A stretch of DNA of 5,883 bases from contig JAUVQW010000077.1 in the NCBI GenBank assembly GCA_030597945.1, forward strand, positions 1 to 5,883, in the 5' to 3' direction. Under the pieces are notes generated by a model. The model searched no databases, was not told the DNA's origin, and was given only the letters and a program-made list of their open reading frames with translations. Both the position numbers and the translations under genes were made by a program. Positions within the stretch are counted from its first letter, which is position 1, and every line of letters begins with the position of its first letter. This DNA is from Actinomycetes bacterium (GTDB lineage: Bacteria > Actinomycetota > Aquicultoria > CAJVYJ01). Below are positions 1-5,693 of this stretch, one piece after another.

Positions 1-278
1 CTCCTTCACTTATCTTTATCAGTAGTTTTGCGGCGGCACTTATCGCTTCTGTGCTTCTTGGCCTCTTTAATCTGATTCTACGTCCCCTTCTTTTACTGAT
101 ACTGGTGCCCTTTAGAATACTTACCTTTGGATTGTCCACCCTTTTAGTAAATGTGTTTATGTTGTATTTGGTATCGTTTTTAATGTCTCCTTCGTTTAAA
201 ATTATAGGTTGGTGGCAAGCAATTGTTGTGGCGTTGTCGATTTCGATAGTTAATTCACTATCTAAGCCACATTCATAG
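1..278 (+). CDS. Phage holin family (YvlD-like) membrane protein, 3' part
   Basis: The reading frame is open from the window edge (first full codon at base 3) to a TAG at 276-278, giving 91 visible residues; the true start lies upstream. The GTG at 51 is in frame but falls inside the first hydrophobic segment, so I do not take it as the start. The visible part is almost entirely hydrophobic, with about four membrane segments separated by short polar turns. The pattern of an N-x-x-L-R-P turn, then P-x-x-I-L-T-F-G, then a long hydrophobic stretch ending near G-W-W, matches the small four-helix phage-holin-family proteins (DUF360/YvlD type) of Gram-positive bacteria. Despite the name, these chromosomal proteins are mostly of unknown function and need not be lytic holins. 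rapZ begins 12 bases after the stop, which suggests co-transcription. Family assignment is by motif recognition only. Confidence 0.75.
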   Translation, partial: PSLIFISSFAAALIASVLLGLFNLILRPLLLLILVPFRILTFGLSTLLVNVFMLYLVSFLMSPSFKIIGWWQAIVVALSISIVNSLSKPHS

Positions 279-290
279 AGAAAGCGGTAG

Positions 291-1214
291 ATGAAGAAGT
301 CAGAAAAGGGTGTGGAAAAGGAAGAAAAGGGAATAAGTTCTTCTATCCAGTTTGTCGTTATAACCGGTCAGTCAGGCGCTGGCAAATCGGAGGCGATCCG
401 CTGCTTTGAAGACATGGGCTATTTTTGCGTGGATAATCTCCCGCCCACCCTAATTTCAAGAATGGCGGAGCTCTGTCTTATTCCGGGAAGCAATATAAAA
501 AAGGTCGCCCTTGTCATTGACGTTCGTGGCGGAGAGTTCTTCAACGACCTACAGCAAGAGCTAGTAAATCTTGAGAAGAACGGTGTTCCGTATAGTATCC
601 TTTTTCTTCAGGCAAGCGATGAAGTTCTTTTCAACCGGTTTAAAGAGACTAGACGGCGCCATCCCTTGGCACCGGAAGGCAGCGTAAGTGTCGGTATAAA
701 AGAAGAGAGGCAACTTCTTGAAGCTCTAAAAGGTAACGCTGATATTGTTATGGACACTTCCGAGATCCTGGCAAATGATCTAAGAGATCAGATAAGGACC
801 TACTTCCTCGGTCTAGAAAAACAGAAGACGCTCTTTGTCACTATTGTTTCTTTCGGTTATAAGTACGGAGCTCCAGTAGATGCCGATCTCGTCATCGACG
901 TCAGATTTCTTCCAAATCCTCACTATATTGATGAGTTAAAAGATTTTACCGGTAAAGACGAGCAGATAAGGAATTTTGTTCTCGAGCGGACGGAGACGAA
1001 AGAGTTTATTGATAAATTCTTTGATCTTTTAGCGTTCATCCTCCCTTACTATGTAAAAGAGGGAAAGTCATACCTAACAATCGCCCTTGGGTGCACCGGT
1101 GGGACCCATCGCTCGGTTACTTTGACAGAGGAAACGGGAGATTTTTTAAAGAAGAAAGGCTATAACGTAGCTATTCGCCACCGGGACTTGGGAAAGGATT
1201 TTCAAACTAAATGA
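291..1214 (+). CDS. rapZ: RapZ/YvcJ family nucleotide-binding protein
   Basis: This 307-residue protein has the two-part RapZ structure. The N-terminal P-loop domain carries Walker A GQSGAGKS at residues 26-33, then MGYFCVDNLPP (42-52), a Walker B-like VIDVRG (75-80) and ETRRRHPLAP (119-128). The C-terminal domain carries SFGYKYGAPVDADLVIDV (187-204), RFLPNPH (205-211) and GCTGGTHRSV (267-276), ending in RHRDLGKD. Family members bind and hydrolyse ATP or GTP. In E. coli RapZ is an RNA-binding adaptor that directs RNase E to the small RNA GlmZ and senses glucosamine-6-phosphate; in Gram-positives (YvcJ) the role is less defined and is linked to competence in Bacillus. Residues 1-20 are a lysine- and glutamate-rich extension not usual in the family. 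An in-frame GTG at 312 is an alternative start, but neither site has a strong Shine-Dalgarno. The gene ends in an ATGA overlap with yvcK, as in many Gram-positives. Confidence 0.96.
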   Translation: MKKSEKGVEKEEKGISSSIQFVVITGQSGAGKSEAIRCFEDMGYFCVDNLPPTLISRMAELCLIPGSNIKKVALVIDVRGGEFFNDLQQELVNLEKNGVPYSILFLQASDEVLFNRFKETRRRHPLAPEGSVSVGIKEERQLLEALKGNADIVMDTSEILANDLRDQIRTYFLGLEKQKTLFVTIVSFGYKYGAPVDADLVIDVRFLPNPHYIDELKDFTGKDEQIRNFVLERTETKEFIDKFFDLLAFILPYYVKEGKSYLTIALGCTGGTHRSVTLTEETGDFLKKKGYNVAIRHRDLGKDFQTK

Positions 1215-2173
1215 GCAGAGATCTTAAAGTCGTCGCCATCGGCGGCGGCCATGGCCTTCCGATAGCACTGGAGAGCATCCAAAAATATTGTGACGATATT
1301 ACGGCGGTCGCAACAGTGGCCGATGATGGTGGAAGCTCGGGAAGATTAAGAGAGGAGTTCGGCATGCCTCCTCCCGGAGATAGTCGAAACTGCCTTGTAG
1401 CCCTCTCAAACGGCAACATCGTCAGCCAGCTTTTTCAGTACCGTTTTGATAAAGGCGAAGGACTTCGAGGCCATGCACTGGGAAATTTGATTATCGCCGC
1501 TCTTACCGATATCACCGGTGATTTTGAAAAAGCATTATCTCACGCAAGGGAGCTGCTTGGAGCAAAAGGACAAGTACTTCCTCCTACGAAAGAAGATATT
1601 ACTCTCTGCGCGGAACTAGAGCCAGAGGGTGAAGTCTGCGGGCAATGCAATGTGGCAAACAGGCTAAGGCCTCTAAAATCTATCCGGCTTGAACCCCCAG
1701 ATCCCGAAGCGAATACTGAGACCGTAAGAGCGATCGAAGATGCCGATCAGATAATTCTTGGTCCGGGAAGCCTGTTTACAAGCCTACTCCCTAATTTGCT
1801 GGTAAAGGGGGTATGCGACGCCATCGTTAATAGTAGTGCTCAGACGGTATTTATCTGTAATACGGTAATACAACCGGGAGAGACCGATGGTTTTACAACG
1901 AAAGACCATCTGGAAGCAATAGAGAAGCATACCGGAAAAAAAATAGTCGATGTTATGATCGCCAATAAAATGAATCTCGACTTTGATTCTCTAAATGAGC
2001 TGGCGGACGCAAAAAGCCCACCGGTGTCGATATCCGATGACTTAAAAGAAGATAGGGTTACCCAGGTTATTGCTGATGTTGTTGATGGCAACAATTTATC
2101 TCGCCACGACGCCGATAAGCTGGGAGAAGTGTTAAGAAAAGTTACAAAAAAAGAGCTCATTTCGAGGGATTAG
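1211..2173 (+). CDS. yvcK: YvcK family gluconeogenesis/cell-envelope factor (CofD-like)
   Basis: This 320-residue protein is of normal length for YvcK (also called CuvA in mycobacteria, GlmR in Bacillus), a member of the CofD-like superfamily. Visible motifs are GGGHGL (11-16), VADDGGSSGRLR (36-47), PPGDSRNCL (54-62), GHALGNLII (87-95), GPGSLFTSLLPNLLV (184-198) and CNTVIQPGETDGFT (216-229). In Bacillus the protein binds UDP-GlcNAc, supports growth on gluconeogenic carbon sources and stimulates flux from fructose-6-phosphate to amino sugars and peptidoglycan precursors. The start overlaps the rapZ stop (ATGA), so translational coupling is likely; a purine-rich GGGAAAGGA lies about 12 bases upstream. 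Two details are less usual: Ser at position 58, where the motif commonly has a hydrophobic residue (PPGDIRN), and a Cys cluster at 133, 143 and 146. The frame is intact and ends at TAG. Confidence 0.96.
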   Translation: MSRDLKVVAIGGGHGLPIALESIQKYCDDITAVATVADDGGSSGRLREEFGMPPPGDSRNCLVALSNGNIVSQLFQYRFDKGEGLRGHALGNLIIAALTDITGDFEKALSHARELLGAKGQVLPPTKEDITLCAELEPEGEVCGQCNVANRLRPLKSIRLEPPDPEANTETVRAIEDADQIILGPGSLFTSLLPNLLVKGVCDAIVNSSAQTVFICNTVIQPGETDGFTTKDHLEAIEKHTGKKIVDVMIANKMNLDFDSLNELADAKSPPVSISDDLKEDRVTQVIADVVDGNNLSRHDADKLGEVLRKVTKKELISRD

Positions 2174-2352
2174 ATCATTTAAAGTAGTGGGATCGGCTAT
2201 ACGGGTAACGGTCAAAGGCAATTGGCGATCAATGGCGAAGTTTCGGTCATTTTTCAAAAGTCTCGAGGAAGTAAAAAGAACGAGTTAAGGAACCATATAT
2301 TTATAATAGTGGGACGCTAAAAGCATTAATGAATAAAGGCAGGTAGAGACTA
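2174..2352 (+). other. yvcK-whiA intergenic region
   Basis: This 179-base spacer separates yvcK from whiA, which are often adjacent or nearly so. I see no stable GC-rich hairpin followed by a T-run, so there is no clear intrinsic terminator for the upstream genes. A perfect TATAAT lies at 2302-2307. An 8-bp direct repeat, TAGTGGGA, occurs at 2185-2192 and 2307-2314. One short frame, GTG 2187 to TAA 2288, would encode a basic peptide of 33 residues, but it has no ribosome binding site at a useful distance and I do not call it a gene. The most likely content is a promoter for whiA or a leftover spacer. Confidence 0.6.
2302..2307 (+). promoter_or_regulatory. Candidate -10 element upstream of whiA
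   Basis: A perfect TATAAT hexamer sits 45 bases before the whiA GTG, in a locally AT-rich stretch. No TTGACA-like -35 is visible 15-18 bases upstream (that region is AAAAAGAACGAGTT), and there is no TG extension before the hexamer. If it is real, the promoter would depend on an activator or on an alternative -35. Position is its main support, so this is a weak call. Confidence 0.3.
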
Positions 2353-3288
2353 GTGCCTTTTTCATCTCAAGTAAAAGATGAGTTGGCTCATCAGCAACCG
2401 AGAAAGATGTGTTGTCAAATAGCCGAACTTTCGGCTATTATTCATATTAGCGGTAGCCTGCACCTTCAGGGGCAACCAAATCGTTACGCTTTACATATAT
2501 CCACGGAAAATGCGGCAGTTGCGAGAAAAGTTTTGAAACTTTTTAATGATCTATTTGATATGCGTGGAGAAGTCACCGTAAGAAGGTTTCGCTTAAGCGA
2601 CGCCAATAACTACCTTGTCTATATTCCTGAGAATCCAAAGATGGTCCAATCTTTAAATGAACTAGGTATTTTGGATGATTCTCTGAACATCAAGTATGGC
2701 ATTGTGCCAAGACTTATAAAGAAGAGTTGTTGTGCCGTGGCTTATCTAAGGGGCCTGTTTATGGGTGGTGGATTTATCGGCGATCCCAAAGGAAAATATC
2801 ATTTTGAGCTGAGCACAGATAACTATGGCTTAGCAGGAGATGCCGTAAAATTAATGAACCGTTTTGACCTATATCCGAAGATCCGAGAGAGAAAAAATCG
2901 TTTTTTAATATATCTTAAGGGAACCGAGCCGATGGTTCAGTTCCTGGCTTTGATAGGTGCGCATACCGCTCTCTTAAAATGGGAAGATGTCAGGATTATT
3001 AAGAGCATGCGGGCTTCGGTGAACCGGCTGGTAAACTGCGATACTGCTAATCTAAATAAATCGGTCGAAGCCGCTCTTTCTCAACTGAGTGATATCGCTA
3101 TTATCGACGAGGAGATGGGGCTGGATAATCTTCCGGCAGGTCTTTCAACTCTTGCCAGAACGCGCCTGGCGAATCCCGAGGCCAGCCTCGAAGAATTGGG
3201 AAAAGAGCATGATCCCAAATTGAGTAAGTCCGCTGTCTATCATCGGATAAGAAGAATCAAGCAACTGGCAGATAAGTTTAGGGGTTAA
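2353..3288 (+). CDS. whiA: WhiA, DNA-binding LAGLIDADG-like/HTH regulator
   Basis: This 311-residue protein matches WhiA throughout. The N-terminus PFSSQVKDEL and the KMCCQIAEL segment (19-26) are family signatures. The central homing-endonuclease-like domain includes CCAVAYLRGLFMGGGFIGDP (126-145), followed by YHFELSTDN; the catalytic acidic residues of true endonucleases are not expected in WhiA. NRLVNCDTANLNKSVEAA (224-241) links to a C-terminal helix-turn-helix at about 272-306 (LANPEASLEELGKEHDP, then SKSAVYHRIRRI). In Streptomyces WhiA works with WhiB to switch on division genes such as ftsZ and ftsW during sporulation; in non-sporulating Gram-positives it is tied to division and chromosome segregation. 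The start is GTG, chosen because the next residues match the family N-terminus and AGGT lies 8 bases upstream. The gene belongs to the usual rapZ-yvcK-whiA cluster, though with an unusually long spacer from yvcK. Confidence 0.96.
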   Translation: MPFSSQVKDELAHQQPRKMCCQIAELSAIIHISGSLHLQGQPNRYALHISTENAAVARKVLKLFNDLFDMRGEVTVRRFRLSDANNYLVYIPENPKMVQSLNELGILDDSLNIKYGIVPRLIKKSCCAVAYLRGLFMGGGFIGDPKGKYHFELSTDNYGLAGDAVKLMNRFDLYPKIRERKNRFLIYLKGTEPMVQFLALIGAHTALLKWEDVRIIKSMRASVNRLVNCDTANLNKSVEAALSQLSDIAIIDEEMGLDNLPAGLSTLARTRLANPEASLEELGKEHDPKLSKSAVYHRIRRIKQLADKFRG

Positions 3289-3395
3289 GATTAGGACGTT
3301 TAACTAATTGATTGAGTTAAAGATGGGTATAAGAAATTAATTACGATCTAATAATAAACAAGCTATGAGGAAAAGCTAAAAAGTGGAGGTAGATA
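3289..3395 (+). promoter_or_regulatory. whiA-gap intergenic region, likely gap operon promoter
   Basis: This 107-base AT-rich spacer precedes the glycolytic genes and is the natural place for their promoter. TATAAG at 3328-3333 resembles a -10 box, but the nearest TTGATT (3308-3313) is only 14 bases upstream, so no well-spaced sigma-A promoter can be named. A 7-bp inverted repeat (3299-3321) overlaps this area. A strong GGAGGT ribosome binding site (3385-3390) stands 5 bases before the gap ATG. No intrinsic terminator for whiA is visible, so read-through from whiA into gap remains possible. Confidence 0.4.
3299..3321 (+). repeat. 7-bp inverted repeat, possible operator
   Basis: TTTAACT (3299-3305) and AGTTAAA (3315-3321) are perfect inverted copies separated by 9 bases. 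The AT-rich arms and the lack of a following T-run argue against a terminator. The centre-to-centre distance of 16 bases is roughly compatible with a dimeric regulator, and the repeat overlaps the best-looking -35/-10 material upstream of gap. It could also be a chance event in AT-rich DNA. Confidence 0.35.
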
Positions 3396-4391
3396 ATGGG
3401 AGTTAAAGTCGGAATTAATGGTTTTGGCCGGATAGGGAGAAATGTATTTCGAAGAGCATATCTTGATCCGGATATCGAGATTATGGCTATTAATGATCTG
3501 GCCCCGGCCGCTAGTCTTGCTAACCTTTTGAAATATGATTCAGTGCACGGTGTTTTAGATGAAGATATCAGCGTAGACGGTAACACCCTGATCGTAGGCG
3601 GAGAAGAGTTTATAGTGTTGGCGGAGAAGGATCCCGGATCTCTTCCTTGGTCAAGTATGGGGGTCGAGGTAGCAATCGAGTCGACCGGTTTTTTTACTAA
3701 GCGGGATGGGGCGGCAAGACACCTCGATGCCGGCGCAAAGAAAGTTATCATATCCGCTCCCTCCGATGACCCGGATGTAACCATGGTGCTCGGGGTAAAT
3801 GACTATATGTACGATAAGGATAAAGATAATATAATCTCAAACGCCTCCTGCACTACAAATGGGCTGGCACCCGTGTCGAAAGTCATCATGGAAAATTTTG
3901 GCATAGCCAGAGGTTTTATGACTACCTGCCACGCTTATACAAATGATCAAAATACTTTGGATCTTTACCATAAAGATCCAAGAAGAGCGCGGGCTGCTGC
4001 TTTATCTATCATTCCAACCTCTACCGGAGCAGCTTACGCGATCGGCTTAGTCATACCGGAGCTTGAAGGAAAATTTGATGGTGTCGCTCTTAGAGTACCT
4101 ACGCCCGATGGATCATTAGTCGATCTGGTGGTAGAGACGATAAAAGAGACAACAACCGAGGAAGTCAACGCGGCGATGAAAAAAGCGGCCGAAAGCCAGA
4201 TGAAGGGAATATTACAATATTCAGAGGATCCGTTAGTATCAATCGATATTGTCGGTAACCTTCATTCATCGGTTTTTGACGCTCCACTTACTATGGTCAA
4301 CGGAACAACGGTAAAAGTCTTTGCATGGTATGACAATGAGATGGCCTACTCTCAAAGGGTCGTCGATCTCATAAAATTTATTGTTAAGTGA
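3396..4391 (+). CDS. gap: Type I glyceraldehyde-3-phosphate dehydrogenase
   Basis: This cytoplasmic enzyme oxidises and phosphorylates glyceraldehyde-3-phosphate to 1,3-bisphosphoglycerate using NAD(P). The 331-residue protein is of standard length. The Rossmann start VGINGFGRIGRN (5-16) is followed by AINDLAP (31-37), where Asp34 aligns with the acidic residue that binds the NAD ribose. The active site ASCTTN (150-155) holds nucleophile Cys152, and His179 lies in MTTCHAYTNDQ (175-185). HKDPRRARAA (192-201), PTSTGAA (207-213), RVPTPDGSLVDL (233-244) and WYDNEMAYSQR (311-321) complete the family signatures. The residue before HKD is Tyr191, where NAD-dependent enzymes usually have Pro; this might affect coenzyme preference. 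The ATG follows GGAGGT by 5 bases, and 40 bases separate the stop from pgk. The gene opens the gap-pgk-tpiA set, which carries out consecutive glycolytic steps. It is a type I enzyme, not the archaeal type II form. Confidence 0.98.
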   Translation: MGVKVGINGFGRIGRNVFRRAYLDPDIEIMAINDLAPAASLANLLKYDSVHGVLDEDISVDGNTLIVGGEEFIVLAEKDPGSLPWSSMGVEVAIESTGFFTKRDGAARHLDAGAKKVIISAPSDDPDVTMVLGVNDYMYDKDKDNIISNASCTTNGLAPVSKVIMENFGIARGFMTTCHAYTNDQNTLDLYHKDPRRARAAALSIIPTSTGAAYAIGLVIPELEGKFDGVALRVPTPDGSLVDLVVETIKETTTEEVNAAMKKAAESQMKGILQYSEDPLVSIDIVGNLHSSVFDAPLTMVNGTTVKVFAWYDNEMAYSQRVVDLIKFIVK

Positions 4392-4417
4392 TCAAAAATC
4401 AAAAAAATGGCTTAAGC

Positions 4418-4424
4418 GGAGGTG
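4418..4424 (+). promoter_or_regulatory. Strong ribosome binding site for pgk TTG start
   Basis: GGAGGTG lies with its GGAGGT core 8 bases before the TTG at 4432, an ideal spacing. An in-frame TAG sits directly before that TTG, so TTG is the first possible codon of the open frame. The in-frame ATG at 4492, where most PGK proteins would begin, has only a weaker AAGAGG 11 bases upstream. This site is the main reason for choosing the TTG start. Confidence 0.7.
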
Positions 4425-4431
4425 CGGATAG

Positions 4432-5691
4432 TTGGCAGACGAGAGAGGGGTGCCGGAACCTCGAGCCGGCGAGAAAGAGGAACTAAAGAGCATGTTTACC
4501 AAGAAGACGGTGCGCGATATCGATGTAAAAGGGAAAAGGGTCCTTGTTCGCGTAGATTTCAATGTTCCTATCACTGATGGCGAAGTTGAAGATGATACGA
4601 GGATTTGCTCTGCCCTTCCGACTATACAGTACTTAAAAGAAGAAGGGGCAAAAATCGTATTGGTAACGCATTTGGGCCGCCCCAAAGGAGAGGTCGTCGA
4701 TGAATTCCGGCTCGATCCGGTAGCGCACTACTTAAACGAAAAGCTAGGCATTCCCGTAAAAAAATTAAATAGGTCAGTAAACGGTGAAGTGAGTGAAGCA
4801 GTCGACTCGATGTCCCCCGGAGATATCGTACTCCTTGAAAACATAAGATTTTATCCGGGTGAATCAAAAAACGACCCCGAGTTCGCCAGCAAACTCGCTT
4901 CGATAGCCGATATCTATGTGAGTGATGCTTTTGGTACCTCCCACAGGGCACATGCCTCCGTAGTCGGGGTGACGGACTATCTACCGTCTGTTGCCGGATT
5001 CTTACTTGAGTCCGAGATCGATCATCTGGAAAATTTGATGAAATTTCCAAAACACCCATTTTTTGCTGTTCTAGGCGGTAATAAGATATCCGATAAGATC
5101 GGAGTCATTGACAAGCTGATAGATAATGTAGACGGTATTCTTACCGGCGGTGGAATGTGCTTTACATTTCTAAAAGCCAAGGGCCTGTCAGTTGGGAACT
5201 CCTTAGTCGAAGAAGAACAGCTAGATATGGCTCGAGGGATACTAAAGAAAGCCCGGGAAAAAGGGGTATCTTTCTATCTTCCATCGGATGTCATCATTGC
5301 CGAGGAGATATCGAAGGAAGCGACATCGAAAGTAGCTACTGTTGACAATATCCCGGATGGTTGGATGGGGCTTGATATCGGTCCGCAGACTATAGATATC
5401 TATCAACCTGTTTTAGCAAGAGCAAAGACGATCTTTTGGAACGGGCCTATGGGAGTCTTCGAGATAGAGGCCTTCTCACAAGGAACGTTACGAGTCGCTG
5501 AGGCCATCGCCGAACAGACAAGAAAGGGCGCTTTATCCATAGTCGGAGGGGGAGATTCCGATGCTGCGTTAAAGAGATTTGGGCTAGAGGATAAAATTTC
5601 ATTTGTCTCGACCGGAGGAGGCGCTTCGATGAAGGTTTTAGAGGGCGCTGACCTGCCGGGCGTCATGGCTCTGGAAGATAAGGAGTTGTAG
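4432..5691 (+). CDS. pgk: Phosphoglycerate kinase
   Basis: PGK transfers the acyl phosphate of 1,3-bisphosphoglycerate to ADP, giving ATP and 3-phosphoglycerate. The 419-residue frame shows both lobes. The N-terminal substrate domain has RVDFNVP (40-46), DDTRI (54-58), THLGRPKG (79-86) and SDAFGTSHRAHAS (164-176). The C-terminal nucleotide domain has GGNKISDK (215-222), GGGMCFTFLKA (239-249), WNGPMGVFE (336-344), GGGDS (372-376) and STGGGA (393-398). The start chosen is TTG, supported by the strong GGAGGTG upstream. It adds about 20 residues rich in Glu, Lys and Arg before Met21, where the canonical N-terminus (KKTVRDIDVKGKRVLVR) begins; the alternative start is ATG 4492, giving 399 residues, closer to the usual family length. 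The phosphate-loop motif is usually GGAKVSDK, so Asn217 is a substitution. The stop is followed after two bases by tpiA. Confidence 0.97.
   Translation: MADERGVPEPRAGEKEELKSMFTKKTVRDIDVKGKRVLVRVDFNVPITDGEVEDDTRICSALPTIQYLKEEGAKIVLVTHLGRPKGEVVDEFRLDPVAHYLNEKLGIPVKKLNRSVNGEVSEAVDSMSPGDIVLLENIRFYPGESKNDPEFASKLASIADIYVSDAFGTSHRAHASVVGVTDYLPSVAGFLLESEIDHLENLMKFPKHPFFAVLGGNKISDKIGVIDKLIDNVDGILTGGGMCFTFLKAKGLSVGNSLVEEEQLDMARGILKKAREKGVSFYLPSDVIIAEEISKEATSKVATVDNIPDGWMGLDIGPQTIDIYQPVLARAKTIFWNGPMGVFEIEAFSQGTLRVAEAIAEQTRKGALSIVGGGDSDAALKRFGLEDKISFVSTGGGASMKVLEGADLPGVMALEDKEL
5681..5685 (+). promoter_or_regulatory. Ribosome binding site for tpiA TTG start
   Basis: AGGAG inside the last codons of pgk stands 8 bases before the TTG at 5694. 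It supports the rare start codon and coupling of tpiA translation to pgk. The encoded residues after this TTG (RKPIIAGNWKM) match the normal TPI N-terminus exactly in length. Confidence 0.65.
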
Positions 5692-5693
5692 TT

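Noticed and set aside
51..278. GTG at 51 as the start of the holin-family gene
   Set aside because: The frame stays open to the window edge and the upstream residues continue the first hydrophobic segment, so the gene is simply cut by the window.
1..278. Prophage remnant suggested by the holin-family gene
   Set aside because: Chromosomal YvlD-like proteins carry this family name without being phage genes; no other phage gene, attachment site or integrase is present.
1840..2160. 106-codon minus-strand open frame over the 3' end of yvcK
   Set aside because: Fully antisense to an intact gene, Ser-rich, no recognisable motif, no supporting ribosome binding site noted.
2236..2255. Possible terminator after yvcK (CGAAGTTTCG followed by TCATTTTT)
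   Set aside because: The stem is only three or four pairs with almost no loop and little GC, and the T-run is short and offset, too weak for an intrinsic terminator.
3363..3378. Tiny leader frame ATGAGGAAAAGCTAA before gap
   Set aside because: Only four codons, without a ribosome binding site or attenuator structure; such frames are expected by chance.
3341..3784. 147-codon open frame on the minus strand overlapping the start of gap
   Set aside because: It lies antisense to a clear GAPDH gene, its translation is low-complexity and rich in Ser, Pro and Thr, and it resembles no family I know. It is a by-product of codon use in gap.
4622..5059. 145-codon minus-strand open frame inside pgk
   Set aside because: Antisense to conserved PGK motifs, with an Arg- and Leu-rich translation typical of a shadow frame.
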